A stretch of DNA of 64,000 nucleotides from an uncultured Pseudomonas sp. (GCF_943846705.1 NZ_OX044366.1:558001-622000), one strand, 5' to 3'; shown: positions 45,823-53,799, counted from the first letter of the stretch. Notes: generated by a model not told the origin, from the sequence alone. Program-made: numbers and translations.

Positions 45823-46020
45823 TCAGACGTACTGTCGGGTCAACGATTCAATAATCCGACACTCATCAATCGCCACCCCATGGCAACAGGACAGCAGTCG
45901 TTGCAGTTCCTGCTCAAGGACCTGTAAATCACGAATGCGAGCCCTGACCTGATCCAACTGCTCGGCTACCTTGGCAGCCTCAGAGGCGTAAGACGCCTGG
46001 CGGCGTCGGCGCAGTAGCAC
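45823..46020 (-). pseudogene. MerR-family regulator, C-terminal remnant
   Basis: The minus-strand frame (65 residues from GTG 46020) reads like the long dimer helix and tail of a MerR regulator: KVAEQLDQVRARIRDLQVLE, LQRLLSCCHG, ECRIIESL. The Cys-Cys and Cys-x-Ile-x-Glu features resemble the metal loop of the zinc/cadmium/mercury members. The N-terminal DNA-binding half is absent; the sequence upstream belongs to another small gene. It is probably the stump of a truncated regulator rather than a functional protein. Confidence 0.55.
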
Positions 46021-46056
46021 TTCAAAGCAAATGGTAGCGCTACAGAGCGATAAGAC

Positions 46057-46191
46057 TCAGTGGCAGTGGTAATCGCCTGTTTTGTGGTTGCGGTGGCAAC
46101 CTTTCGAGTCCGTACCGCCGCTGTGAGCAAGGGCTGCTACGGAGGTTAGGGCGAAAACAGCAGCAATAAGGACAGCAGAAAACTTCTTCAT
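46057..46191 (-). CDS. Tiny secreted YHYH-domain protein
   Basis: A 44-residue protein with AAAAGGAG upstream of ATG 46191. The signal peptide is MKKFSAVLIAAVFALTSVA plus ALA, and the mature part is HSGGTDSKGCHRNHKTGDYH followed by CH. This is the YHYH-type His/Cys motif (GGxDxxGCHxNxKTGxYHCH), expected to bind a metal or be exported. Too short for standard gene callers, but the ribosome site, signal peptide and complete motif make it convincing. Function unknown. Confidence 0.8.
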   Translation of the reverse strand: MKKFSAVLIAAVFALTSVAALAHSGGTDSKGCHRNHKTGDYHCH

Positions 46192-46220
46192 GAGGAACTC
46201 CTTTTCAGCCTCTTGTTATA

Positions 46221-46236
46221 TGTGACACGCGTCACA
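46221..46236. promoter_or_regulatory. Inverted repeat upstream of the YHYH gene
   Basis: TGTGAC-ACGC-GTCACA, 30 bases ahead of the YHYH start; a possible regulator site. The regulator is unknown. Confidence 0.4.
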
Positions 46237-46298
46237 CCTGAACGGTATGGCAAAAGGCCTTCATGGCGCAAGAAGGTTTCTGAAGAGAGGCATCATCA

Positions 46299-47015
46299 CT
46301 AACTGAGCGAGCGGATCAGGTGCAGAGCTGCTAGATGGCCGGGGTAGAACCAATAGCCCCAGCGCTTGACCGGCCAAACTCTGAAATGACGCACCCGACG
46401 AAGCAGCCATAGCCCAAGCAAGGGGGCGGAAAACGCTGTGAGCATGATTAGCAACGTATATGGCTGCAACTCCCACTCCGCGCCCCATCGGTTGCGACTG
46501 TTGGCTAGTACGCAAAGTGCGGCAGGCAATAGCCACACAAGACCGGGGCGCTGAATGGCCAGTAACAATGCTGCCGGCAACAGCGTACCGAAAACGCCAT
46601 ACATCAGGCGCTCCCGAATCAGCACCGTCACGGTTACGCCGGCCATGGCCAGGATAAAGCCACCGCGTCCTCGGTGGTGCGCGCCCCAGGCGATGAGCAG
46701 ACCCAGCATCAGTGAGGGCATTACATTGAGCGTGCTGCTGTCGCTGGAAAGTAGGCGATATGGCAACTCTGAAATCACGGTAAACGCAGCCATCCAGCCC
46801 AGGTAGCGAACGTTGTCCTCGGTGTACAGCTCGTTAGATCGCGAGCGTGCGACGTTGGCCGCGATCCCCAGACAGAAAAGCGGGAACGCCAAACGCCCGA
46901 CGATGAACAACCATTCGGTTTCGGGCCAGAGGTAGCGTAGGTGATCCAGCAACATGGTCAGCATCGCCAGCCACTTGATCAGATCCAAGTTCGCGTCGCG
47001 TACCTGCGGGCTCAT
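46299..47015 (-). CDS. TraX-family membrane protein
   Basis: A 238-residue protein starting at ATG 47015 (MSPQVRDANLDLIKWLAMLT), whose ATGA overlaps the stop of the yqaA-type gene. It has many membrane helices and the TraX signature DLIKWLAMLTMLLDHLRYL and GRLAFPLFCLGIAAN. TraX acetylates F pilin; related proteins also occur far from conjugation genes. Here it ends an apparent rcnR-rcnA-yqaA-traX operon with no transfer gene nearby, so pilin acetylation is unlikely to be its role in this place. Confidence 0.82.
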   Translation of the reverse strand: MSPQVRDANLDLIKWLAMLTMLLDHLRYLWPETEWLFIVGRLAFPLFCLGIAANVARSRSNELYTEDNVRYLGWMAAFTVISELPYRLLSSDSSTLNVMPSLMLGLLIAWGAHHRGRGGFILAMAGVTVTVLIRERLMYGVFGTLLPAALLLAIQRPGLVWLLPAALCVLANSRNRWGAEWELQPYTLLIMLTAFSAPLLGLWLLRRVRHFRVWPVKRWGYWFYPGHLAALHLIRSLS

Positions 47016-47452
47016 CCGAGCCACCCCAACGTCACGGCAGCCAGCAGCAGATAGCGGGTGGCCTTGGCCAATGTCACGATCAACAGAAAACTCCAAAAGG
47101 GTTCGCGCATGACGCCGGCAACGACGGTGAGTGGGTCACCAATGATCGGCACCCAGCTGAGCAGCAGTGACCATCGACCGAAGCGGTGATAAGCCAGCTG
47201 GGCCTTTTCCAGCTTGCCTTCGCTGACAGGAAACCAGCATTTGTGCCGGTAATGTTCGATAGAGCGACCCAGCAGCCAGTTCAGCGCAGAGCCCAGCACA
47301 TTGCCCGTGGTCGCCACCGCCAACAGTGTCCAGGCCGCATAGCGGTCAGTTAGCAGCAACCCGACCAGCACCGCCTCTGACTGCATGGGTAGAAGTGTGG
47401 CGGCACCGAAGGCGGCGAGGAACAGGCCGACATAGCCGGATAACTCCCACAT
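47012..47452 (-). CDS. YqaA-family (DedA/SNARE-associated) membrane protein
   Basis: A 146-residue protein starting at ATG 47452, 4 bases after the rcnA stop. Four membrane helices and the DedA-type features appear: LLPMQSEAVLVGLL, GNVLGSALNWLLGRSIEHY, SWVPIIGDPLTVVAGVMR. DedA-related proteins support membrane homeostasis and lipid flipping. It is translationally linked to rcnA upstream and to the traX-type gene downstream (4-base overlap). Confidence 0.82.
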   Translation of the reverse strand: MWELSGYVGLFLAAFGAATLLPMQSEAVLVGLLLTDRYAAWTLLAVATTGNVLGSALNWLLGRSIEHYRHKCWFPVSEGKLEKAQLAYHRFGRWSLLLSWVPIIGDPLTVVAGVMREPFWSFLLIVTLAKATRYLLLAAVTLGWLG

Positions 47453-47456
47453 CACG

Positions 47457-48587
47457 CTAGGCGTTCAGGCCGATCCAGCCATGGACGCCGACGTAAATCC
47501 CCACGCCGATAATCAACAAGCTGGACAGGTACGGAGCGCGACGCGCCACGATGCCAAACCAGGGCCAACGATTGGACGCTTTGCGTGCGCCGAGAGCGGC
47601 GGCGGCACCAACAGTGACTAGGGTAATGGCCAGGCCAATGCTGAAGCAAAGTACTAGGACAGCCCCCAGCGCCACTTCCTTCACTTGCAGGCAAAGCAGC
47701 AGCACGGTGATCGCTGCCGGGCAGGGAATCAGTCCACCCGTGAGGCCGAACATGATGATCTGGCCAGTGGTGACATTCCGGTTGCTGAAGCGCTTGCGGA
47801 TGTCGTTAGCGTGCGCGCGTTCATGGGCATCCTGATAGCCATCCAGCGACAGCTCCAGCCCCTCCAACTCAGTGTGATCATGGTCATGAACGTGGCTGTG
47901 CTCGCGAAACTCCAGGTCATAGTCGTGTGAATGACCGGTATGGCCCAGGCTCAGGCGTGCGGTGAACTCATGGGGCTCGGGAATCTCGTCCAGTGACTCT
48001 AGGTAGTCACCCCGACCCACGAAGCGAAACTGCTTGGCCAACCCATCGGGGCGAGTCGTCAGCAGGCTCACTTCAGCAGCTGGCCAGTCATGGCCACCCA
48101 GGTTCCTCAGTCGCCAGCGCGGCGGGACGCCTTCTTCGAAGATCGACAGCTCGACACGACCGTGCCCGGTGTCAATGCGCTGCGTTTCATCGTGGTGGTG
48201 GTCATGCGGATGATCATCACCTTCCTCGAAACGCCACATCTGCTCGCCCCGCCAGGTACGCCAAAGCATCCACACCGCGATGACAATGATGATTGCGGCG
48301 GAGGCCAGCTGGAAATACGGCTCGGTGGTTTCGGCGTCCAGGTTCTGCCCGAGGTACATGCCGGCCATGGCCACCGCCCACACAACCGCCGTATGCGAGA
48401 GCGTCGCGGCCAGCCCCAGGAGCACCGCTTGCTTCACTGAGCCACGAATGGCCACGATGAACGCTGCCATCATGGTCTTTGAATGCCCCGGTTCCAGACC
48501 GTGCAAGGCCCCTAGAAGGATAGCGCTGGGAAAGTACAGCCAGGCCTGCGAGGCCCCCTGTTGTAGCAGTTCGGCGAAGCTCGACAT
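47457..48587 (-). CDS. rcnA: Nickel/cobalt efflux protein RcnA (NicO family)
   Basis: A 376-residue membrane protein. The NicO signature helices are GALHGLEPGHSKTMMAAFIV near residue 30 and GLIPCPAAITVLLL near 285. A long cytoplasmic loop (~115-265) is very rich in His (HPHDHHHDE; HTGHSHDYD; HSHVHDHDHTE) and also holds a beta-rich domain that shorter RcnA proteins lack. It exports Ni(II)/Co(II). It lies 9 bases after the CsoR-family regulator gene, which should repress it. Confidence 0.92.
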   Translation of the reverse strand: MSSFAELLQQGASQAWLYFPSAILLGALHGLEPGHSKTMMAAFIVAIRGSVKQAVLLGLAATLSHTAVVWAVAMAGMYLGQNLDAETTEPYFQLASAAIIIVIAVWMLWRTWRGEQMWRFEEGDDHPHDHHHDETQRIDTGHGRVELSIFEEGVPPRWRLRNLGGHDWPAAEVSLLTTRPDGLAKQFRFVGRGDYLESLDEIPEPHEFTARLSLGHTGHSHDYDLEFREHSHVHDHDHTELEGLELSLDGYQDAHERAHANDIRKRFSNRNVTTGQIIMFGLTGGLIPCPAAITVLLLCLQVKEVALGAVLVLCFSIGLAITLVTVGAAAALGARKASNRWPWFGIVARRAPYLSSLLIIGVGIYVGVHGWIGLNA

Positions 48588-48596
48588 GAGAGGAAC

Positions 48597-48884
48597 CTAG
48601 AGGTACTTGGTGATTTGCTTGAAGTCTTCAAGAGATGTGCGCTCGCCTGCCGCGAGTGCTTCGACTGTGTGCTCTAGGCAGTGATCAATGTGATCTTGGA
48701 TCAGAACACGCTTGGCCTGGCAGACGGCTTTTTCCACAGCATGCAGCTGCTGAGCGATGTCGACGCAAGCCCGACTGTCTTCGATCATGGTGACGATGCT
48801 GCGCAGATGGCCCTCCGCCCGCTTCAACCTTTTGACGATTTCTTTATGGCTTTGGTGCTGATGGCCGTGTTCGTGATCGCTCAT
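48597..48884 (-). CDS. CsoR/RcnR-family metal-sensing repressor
   Basis: A 95-residue all-helical DUF156 repressor with a His-rich N-terminus (DHEHGHQHQSH). The metal-binding set is Cys40, His65, Cys69, which is the Cys-His-Cys arrangement of copper CsoR and nickel InrS, not the Cys-His-His of E. coli RcnR. Its neighbour RcnA points to nickel or cobalt, and an InrS-like nickel sensor fits both facts. A GC-rich operator lies 39 bases upstream. Confidence 0.88.
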   Translation of the reverse strand: MSDHEHGHQHQSHKEIVKRLKRAEGHLRSIVTMIEDSRACVDIAQQLHAVEKAVCQAKRVLIQDHIDHCLEHTVEALAAGERTSLEDFKQITKYL

Positions 48885-48923
48885 GCCTTGAGTCTCATGC
48901 GTCGATGAATTACGCTCGCATGC

Positions 48924-48941
48924 TATCCCCCTGGGGGGGAT
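48924..48941. promoter_or_regulatory. CsoR/RcnR-type operator
   Basis: TATCCCCCTGGGGGGATA, an inverted repeat with central C and G runs flanked by TAT/ATA, the form bound by CsoR/RcnR/InrS repressors. It lies between the repressor gene and the divergent module at 49004, so it may control both. Confidence 0.8.
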
Positions 48942-49003
48942 ATGGTCAAACGTACCGCCCCTCCAGAAAAGGCCAACCGCGTAGGCATCAAAAGAACCAC
49001 GAA

Positions 49004-49363
49004 ATGCTCAGAAAGCCCATCAGCACTAAGGTGATTTTTGCCCTTGCTCTCGCCATCTTGATGGCTTGGGCTGGGCATACCTCTGCGCTGTTTATGGGGT
49101 CGAGTCAGCCGGCTTCGAGTGGCAATGACGGTACTCATTCGCATGCTCACAGCGACGGCGCATTTGCCTGCGCGGCATGCGCGGATCACTACCACTCTTC
49201 GCTGACAGCCGATCACCTGCATGAAACACCGCACCTAACCACGCTGCTCAGCATCATCACGCAGCCAGAGCGGGCTCAGCCAATAGATGCTCCGCGCCAC
49301 TCCATTCCCCCCAGCCCGATCTTCCTGATCGAGCGGCCACCACGCCCTACATTCGTGCTCTGA
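49004..49363 (+). CDS. Small His-rich membrane-anchored or secreted protein
   Basis: A 119-residue protein taken from ATG 49004 (MLRKPISTKVIFALALAILM), just ahead of a hydrophobic segment (~9-28). The following region is His-rich with paired Cys (THSHAHSDGAFACAACADHY). The C-terminus is Pro-rich (SIPPSPIFLIERPPRPTF). It precedes the HupE-type gene by 47 bases and is divergent from the nickel/cobalt regulator, so a periplasmic nickel or cobalt-handling role is a reasonable guess. Not a family I can name. Confidence 0.6.
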   Translation: MLRKPISTKVIFALALAILMAWAGHTSALFMGSSQPASSGNDGTHSHAHSDGAFACAACADHYHSSLTADHLHETPHLTTLLSIITQPERAQPIDAPRHSIPPSPIFLIERPPRPTFVL

Positions 49364-49410
49364 CACAGGCCGCTGTGCGGCCCAAGACCACTGCAATATA
49401 GGACTCAACC

Positions 49411-50148
49411 ATGCATTCGCTATCTATGAGCGCAATGGACGCACCTGCCGTGCGCCCGAATCGCTCGCTACTACTGTTGCTGTTGTTCACGGCTCTGCTG
49501 TTTCTCGGCATGCCTGACGCACTGGCCCACGCGGTTGCCGAGGGCGACAAGGGCTTTATCCAGGAAAGCTCCGGGGTGATGGTGCTGCCGTTCATCTACA
49601 TGGGCGCAAAGCACATGATCACCGGCTACGACCACCTGCTGTTCCTGTTCGGGGTGATCTTCTTTCTCTACCGCCTGAAAGACGTGGGGCTCTACGTCAC
49701 TCTGTTTGCTGTAGGACACACCGTGACGCTGCTGCTGGGCGTACTGGCGGAAATCAGCATCAGCTCCTATGTGATCGACGCCATCATCGGTTTCTCGGTG
49801 GTGTACAAGGCGCTGGATAACCTGGGCGCATTCCAGCGCTGGTTTGGCCACCAGCCGAACACCAAAGCCGCCACGCTGATCTTCGGCTTGCTGCACGGCT
49901 TTGGTCTGGCGACCAAGATCCAGGAATACGAGATCTCAGCAGACGGCCTGATCCCTAACCTGATCGCCTTCAACGTCGGCGTTGAAATCGGCCAGCTCCT
50001 GGCCCTGAGCGCCATCCTGATTGTCATGGGCTACTGGCGGCGCACCGCCAGCTTCTGGAGTCATGCCTACACCGCCAACGTCGCCATGATGAGCGCCGGT
50101 TTCCTCTTGATGGGTTACCAGCTCACCGGCCTGATCGTGTCTCAATAA
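49411..50148 (+). CDS. HupE/UreJ-family metal permease
   Basis: A 245-residue protein. The signal-like N-terminus (RSLLLLLLFTALLFLGMPDALA) is followed by six or seven helices with the HupE/UreJ pattern: YMGAKHMITGYDHLLFLFGVIFF (the HxxxDHxxF metal motif, given in two halves), FAVGHTVTLLLG and FGLLHGFGLA. HupE proteins bring nickel across the membrane for hydrogenase or urease, but neither is present here. In this metal-resistance setting the direction and ion are unclear. It is followed after 12 bases by a single-helix anchor protein. Confidence 0.85.
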   Translation: MHSLSMSAMDAPAVRPNRSLLLLLLFTALLFLGMPDALAHAVAEGDKGFIQESSGVMVLPFIYMGAKHMITGYDHLLFLFGVIFFLYRLKDVGLYVTLFAVGHTVTLLLGVLAEISISSYVIDAIIGFSVVYKALDNLGAFQRWFGHQPNTKAATLIFGLLHGFGLATKIQEYEISADGLIPNLIAFNVGVEIGQLLALSAILIVMGYWRRTASFWSHAYTANVAMMSAGFLLMGYQLTGLIVSQ

Positions 50149-50160
50149 GGAATTCTCAGC

Positions 50161-50823
50161 ATGTTCAATACCAAGCTTCCAACCATTAATGAATTGCCGA
50201 CCAGTCGCCAACTGCTGCGCTCCACCGTGATAGCCATAGGTGTTGCCGCCGCCTTGCTGGTCACCGTAGTCATGCCATCGGAATACGCTATCGACCCAAC
50301 AGGCGCAGGCCGCGTGCTCGGACTGACCCAGATGGGCGAATTGAAAATAACCCTGGCAGAAGAAGCGGCAGCAGATGCAGCGGTCCAGCCTGTTACGGCT
50401 CCAGTCGCTCAGGCTCCTGCGCCTGCTCAGCCTGTGGCTCAAGAGCAAGTTGCGGCAGCACCTGTGGCCGAACCGGCATCAGCGCCCGAGCCCGCCTTAA
50501 AGTCCGATGAGATAAGCGTCACTCTGAAGCCGGGCGAGGCCAGTGAAATCAAGCTGGAAATGCTCGACAAAGCCACAGTCAGTTACGAGTGGACAACTAA
50601 TGATGTTCCGGTCAACCACGACACTCACGGTGAGCCCTACAACGGCCCCAAGGGTTACTACCACAGCTACAGCAAGGGTAAGCAGATCAAAAGCGACAAG
50701 GGCGAATTCACCGCCATCTTCGACGGCACCCACGGCTGGTTCTGGCGCAACCGCAGCAATAGCGATGTGACCATCACGCTCAAGACCAAAGGTGAGTACC
50801 TGAGCGTTAAACGAGTTATTTAA
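50161..50823 (+). CDS. Single-pass 'transmembrane anchor' periplasmic protein
   Basis: A 220-residue protein. One membrane helix (~18-42: LRSTVIAIGVAAALLVTVVM) is followed by an Ala/Pro/Glu linker (~65-115: VAQAPAPAQPVAQEQ). A C-terminal beta-rich domain (~120-220) contains VSYEWTTNDVPVNHDTHGEP and HGWFWRNRSNSDVTITLKT. Genes like this accompany HupE-type genes in Pseudomonas metal islands and are annotated only as anchor proteins. The His/Trp-containing domain could bind metal or lipid. It is translationally close to the HupE-type gene (12-base gap). Function unknown. Confidence 0.75.
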   Translation: MFNTKLPTINELPTSRQLLRSTVIAIGVAAALLVTVVMPSEYAIDPTGAGRVLGLTQMGELKITLAEEAAADAAVQPVTAPVAQAPAPAQPVAQEQVAAAPVAEPASAPEPALKSDEISVTLKPGEASEIKLEMLDKATVSYEWTTNDVPVNHDTHGEPYNGPKGYYHSYSKGKQIKSDKGEFTAIFDGTHGWFWRNRSNSDVTITLKTKGEYLSVKRVI

Positions 50824-50853
50824 AACACGCACCAATCGTTATCAGGATGGTAG

Positions 50854-50880
50854 CTGGGCGTTGATGTCCTCAACGCTCAG
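50854..50880 (+). terminator. Hairpin after the HupE module
   Basis: CTGGGCGTTGA (50854-50864) pairs with TCAACGCTCAG (50870-50880) with one G-T pair; no T-run. Confidence 0.45.
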
Positions 50881-50969
50881 CGAACTAATCGGCAAACTGC
50901 CAAGGTTTACACTCTCAACACATCGAGCAGTTTCACTCATGAGCCCAAATGTGGGAATGCAACCCCGAC

Positions 50970-51362
50970 TCAATAGCGGGTGTAAAACTTCCAGAGCCCG
51001 GCCGACAGTACCAACCAGAGCAAGATGATCACTATTGCTGCGACTCGATTCACCGGGCGCGGTTGCTGAGTCTTTTCCCACGCCAAGGTCAGCTGCCGGC
51101 ATTCCTCCAGTACATCTGCGGGCATCAGCTTGATTACTAGCCAGATGCCCAAAGGTAGCAAGATCACATCGTCCAGGTAGCCAAGAATCGGAATAAAGTC
51201 TGGAATCAGATCGATAGGGCTCAGGGCATAAGCGACTACGATCATCGCCACCATCTTCGGCAACCATGGTGTTTGCGGATGCCGGTAACTAAACCACAAC
51301 ATCATCACCTGCCGTTTCAGGGCCTTGGCCCAGCTGCGGATTCGTTGCAATACGTTGCTCAC
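50970..51362 (-). CDS. YkvA-family (DUF1232) membrane protein
   Basis: A 130-residue protein. The YkvA core is unmistakable: PWLPKMVAMIVVAYALSPID, LIPDFIPILGYLDDVILLPLG, then a final membrane helix (VAAIVIILLWLVLSAGLW). The start is uncertain; GTG 51362 (VSNVLQRIRSWAKALKRQ) matches where the family usually begins, while the open frame continues back to 51482. YkvA proteins are small membrane proteins of unknown function. It lies between the HupE module and the bufferin operon and is not obviously part of either. Confidence 0.7.
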   Translation of the reverse strand: MSNVLQRIRSWAKALKRQVMMLWFSYRHPQTPWLPKMVAMIVVAYALSPIDLIPDFIPILGYLDDVILLPLGIWLVIKLMPADVLEECRQLTLAWEKTQQPRPVNRVAAIVIILLWLVLSAGLWKFYTRY

Positions 51363-51526
51363 TTTCGAGAAATCCGGGTCAGAGCGAAAGTACCGGTGGA
51401 CATCAATAACGCCGCCACCGTAAACGCTATCACTGGCGATACAGCGGTCCAGAGTACACCCACCAACGTGCTTGAAATGCACTTGGCTATGCCGTTGACC
51501 TTACCCAGTGCGACGTAGCGATCTGC

Positions 51527-52342
51527 TCAATTCAGAGCAATTACGTCCAAAGTCCCTACTCGGCATGTACGCACCAGAAGACCATCGCTGACCCATCTTT
51601 GCAGCCAGGTAGCAGCTTGCAACGGTGCCTGTTCGCCATGCGTACTTACTAGGTACTCACACATCGAAGCGAACGAGCCGCCATCGGTGAGCAACCGCAG
51701 AGCCGAGGCTTCACTTGGTTCTAGAGTGCGGTACTGACACACCAACTCATGCCGCCAAACCAGGCAGTCCATGGGGACGGACAGAACAACAGCATCTGGA
51801 ATATCGGCTTCTGCCTTGGCGGCCTTCCACATATCCACCGTGTTGTGCTGTAGCTGCAACCAACAAGCCGAGGGGATGAGGGAAACCCGCAGATTGACCC
51901 AGTCATCGGCTGAAAAACCACTCATCACATCCAACGACAGCGGCACTGTATCGGCTGCGTCGAAGGCCAGGGTAAAGGCCCACTCAAGTGTGGCGAGTTC
52001 CAGCATGGGAGAACGCTGCGGCTCGGCAATATAGCCCCGGACGAACTCCGGCAGCTTTTCGCCCAGCCAGCGCAAGCTGAAATGTCTCGGCGGCCACGCA
52101 CTGATGTAAGCCAACGCCAGCTGTTCGAATGACTCGTCACCCAGCCAGCGATGCAGCGCTGGAAAGTCGTCCCTCATGACTGAAAGAAGCCTGGCGCGAT
52201 AGGCATTGTGGTAAATCATCAGACCATCTGCGGCGGGCAGCGTATTGCTGCCTTGAATCTGCGCCAATAGCTCAGGAGGGATCGTGCTATCGCCTGTGGC
52301 CAGGTAATTTTCGAGCGCCTCTTGCTGAACCCTCAGGCGCAT
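51527..52342 (-). CDS. bufC: BufC/HvfC-type partner protein (DUF2063)
   Basis: A 271-residue protein. The N-terminal ~100 residues match DUF2063, the putative DNA-binding-like domain that helps MNIO enzymes recognise the precursor: GLMIYHNAYRARLLSVMRDDFPALHRWLGD in pieces, and LALAYISAWPPRHFSLRWLG. The C-terminal half (~120-271) is a diverged domain without a clear signature. Its start overlaps the bufB stop by 10 bases, so both are coupled. It should be required, with BufB, for modification of BufA. Confidence 0.88.
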   Translation of the reverse strand: MRLRVQQEALENYLATGDSTIPPELLAQIQGSNTLPAADGLMIYHNAYRARLLSVMRDDFPALHRWLGDESFEQLALAYISAWPPRHFSLRWLGEKLPEFVRGYIAEPQRSPMLELATLEWAFTLAFDAADTVPLSLDVMSGFSADDWVNLRVSLIPSACWLQLQHNTVDMWKAAKAEADIPDAVVLSVPMDCLVWRHELVCQYRTLEPSEASALRLLTDGGSFASMCEYLVSTHGEQAPLQAATWLQRWVSDGLLVRTCRVGTLDVIALN

Positions 52343-53175
52343 GGTGGTGCAGTCTTCAGAACATTGGCGGCAATAGAACGTGCCTTGGACAGTTCCGCCA
52401 AAAGCTCGTCGAAAGGCGGGAAATGATCATCTCGTTCAATCAAGGTGGCAGTAGCGCCCAGGTAGCTCAACGCCTTGCCGTACAGGGCCCAAACCGGATC
52501 GGCAATCGGCTGATCGTGAGTGTCAATGAGGTAATGGCCGTAGTCGCTATGGCCGGCTAGGTGGATCTGGCGAATTCGCTCATGGGGCAACTCCATGATG
52601 AATTGCCAAGGATCGAATCCCTGGTTGCGCGAACTGACGTAGACATTGTTCACATCGAGCAATATCTCGCAGCCCGTCAGACTACTCAGCTCGGCCAGAA
52701 ACTGGGACTCGCTCATACAGGACGTTTTCCACTGCACGTAGGCCGACACGTTCTCAAGCACCAGGGGGCGTTGCAATACATCCTGAACCAGCCGAACCCT
52801 CGACGCGACATGCAGCAGGCTTTCCTGGGTGAATGGCAGCGGCAGCAGATCATGCAGGTGATGGGCACTGCCCCGACTCCAACACAGATGATCAGCGACC
52901 CAACAGGGCTGAACTCGGTCGGCCAAGGTTTTCAATTGCCGCAAGTAATCGGCGTCGATCTCATGCGGGCCGCCAATCGACAAAGAAACCCCATGCATGA
53001 CCAGCGGATACTGCTCTCTGATCGCATCGAGAAAGTAGAGGGCTTTCCCCCCGCCGACCATGTAGTTCTCCGAGATGATCTCGAACCAGTCGACTGCAGG
53101 GCGCTGCTCCAGGATCTTCTGGTAATACTCGCTACGTAAGCCCAGGCCAAAACCCAGCGTGTTGCTTTTGCTCAT
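52333..53175 (-). CDS. bufB: MNIO-family oxidative enzyme BufB (DUF692)
   Basis: A 280-residue TIM-barrel enzyme of the multinuclear non-heme iron oxidative family (DUF692). Family signs include GFGLGLRSEYYQKIL, WFEIISENYM with the metal-binding Glu/Asn, VMHGVSLSIGG, ADHLCW, LENVSAYV, LLDVNNVYVSS and IHLAGHSDYGHYLIDTHDQP, with the His and Asp iron ligands. Related BufB enzymes convert Cys residues of the BufA precursor to thiooxazole-type groups that bind copper. It lies 45 bases after bufA. Confidence 0.93.
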   Translation of the reverse strand: MSKSNTLGFGLGLRSEYYQKILEQRPAVDWFEIISENYMVGGGKALYFLDAIREQYPLVMHGVSLSIGGPHEIDADYLRQLKTLADRVQPCWVADHLCWSRGSAHHLHDLLPLPFTQESLLHVASRVRLVQDVLQRPLVLENVSAYVQWKTSCMSESQFLAELSSLTGCEILLDVNNVYVSSRNQGFDPWQFIMELPHERIRQIHLAGHSDYGHYLIDTHDQPIADPVWALYGKALSYLGATATLIERDDHFPPFDELLAELSKARSIAANVLKTAPPCA

Positions 53176-53220
53176 TAGAACTCCGAGTCAAGGGAGTGAC
53201 TTGCACTCCCTTGGATGGAC

Positions 53221-53481
53221 TTACTCGCTGGTTTTGCCACCGGCCTCATCGCATTTTTCTTGGGTCATCAAATTGAAGCCCTGGCCTTTGCATTCCCCCT
53301 GGCCTTTGCAGGCGTTCTTCGCAGTCATGCAATCGTTTTGGCCTTTGCAGCCATTCACACCAAAGCATTTCACTTCGGCTGTTTTCGCGTCCTGAGCCGC
53401 TTGAACCGGCAGGGTGGCGAATAGGCTGGCGGCAACCAGCGCCAATGCAGCACCGGTAGCAACAGTATTTTTCGTCGACAT
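53221..53481 (-). CDS. bufA: Bufferin precursor BufA1 (DUF2282)
   Basis: An 86-residue precursor with a signal-like leader (~28 residues, ending VQAAQ) and a core with six Cys: Cys39, 45, 51, 58, 64 and 77. The core repeats CKGQ (GCKGQND, ACKGQG, ECKGQG), the DUF2282 pattern of bufferins, which are exported, Cys-modified peptides that buffer periplasmic copper. It is the first gene of bufA-bufB-bufC on the minus strand. A CopR-type box lies in the divergent gap towards the PtrA-like gene at 53800 and may serve both. A decayed paralog is at 25443-25665. Confidence 0.92.
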   Translation of the reverse strand: MSTKNTVATGAALALVAASLFATLPVQAAQDAKTAEVKCFGVNGCKGQNDCMTAKNACKGQGECKGQGFNLMTQEKCDEAGGKTSE

Positions 53482-53662
53482 AGTGGCTATCTCTCTTGAG
53501 CGTTGTGTGGGGGTCAGGACTATTTAGTTAGCGCCACTGACCGGAAGAAGCTTAGGCATCGCTGCCGGGCATGCCATAAAACGAATCCGCACAGGCTTCA
53601 TAAACGGGCATGAGTAGACACTACAGAGGCCCGTGGAGACTCGACAAGAGAGAAGTAGCAAC

Positions 53663-53678
53663 CTGACAGAACTGTAAT
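53663..53678. promoter_or_regulatory. CopR-type box between bufA and the PtrA-like gene
   Basis: CTGACAGAACTGTAAT, near-identical to 54018 and 12709. It lies 182 bases from bufA and 122 bases from the PtrA-like gene. The rest of 53482-53799 holds no gene. Confidence 0.7.
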
Positions 53679-53799
53679 GTTCAGCTCAGGTTTATGACAG
53701 GGCGCTCTGGTTAAGGTTACTTCGAGCCTGAAGCTCAACGCCCGATAACGACCCACCTTGGGTCACCGGGCGAACTGAACTGAATCGAGGAACGCCAAG

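Noticed and set aside
46299..47015. TraX gene as evidence for a conjugation system
   Set aside because: No relaxase, coupling protein or pilus gene is present; TraX-like proteins also occur outside transfer loci.
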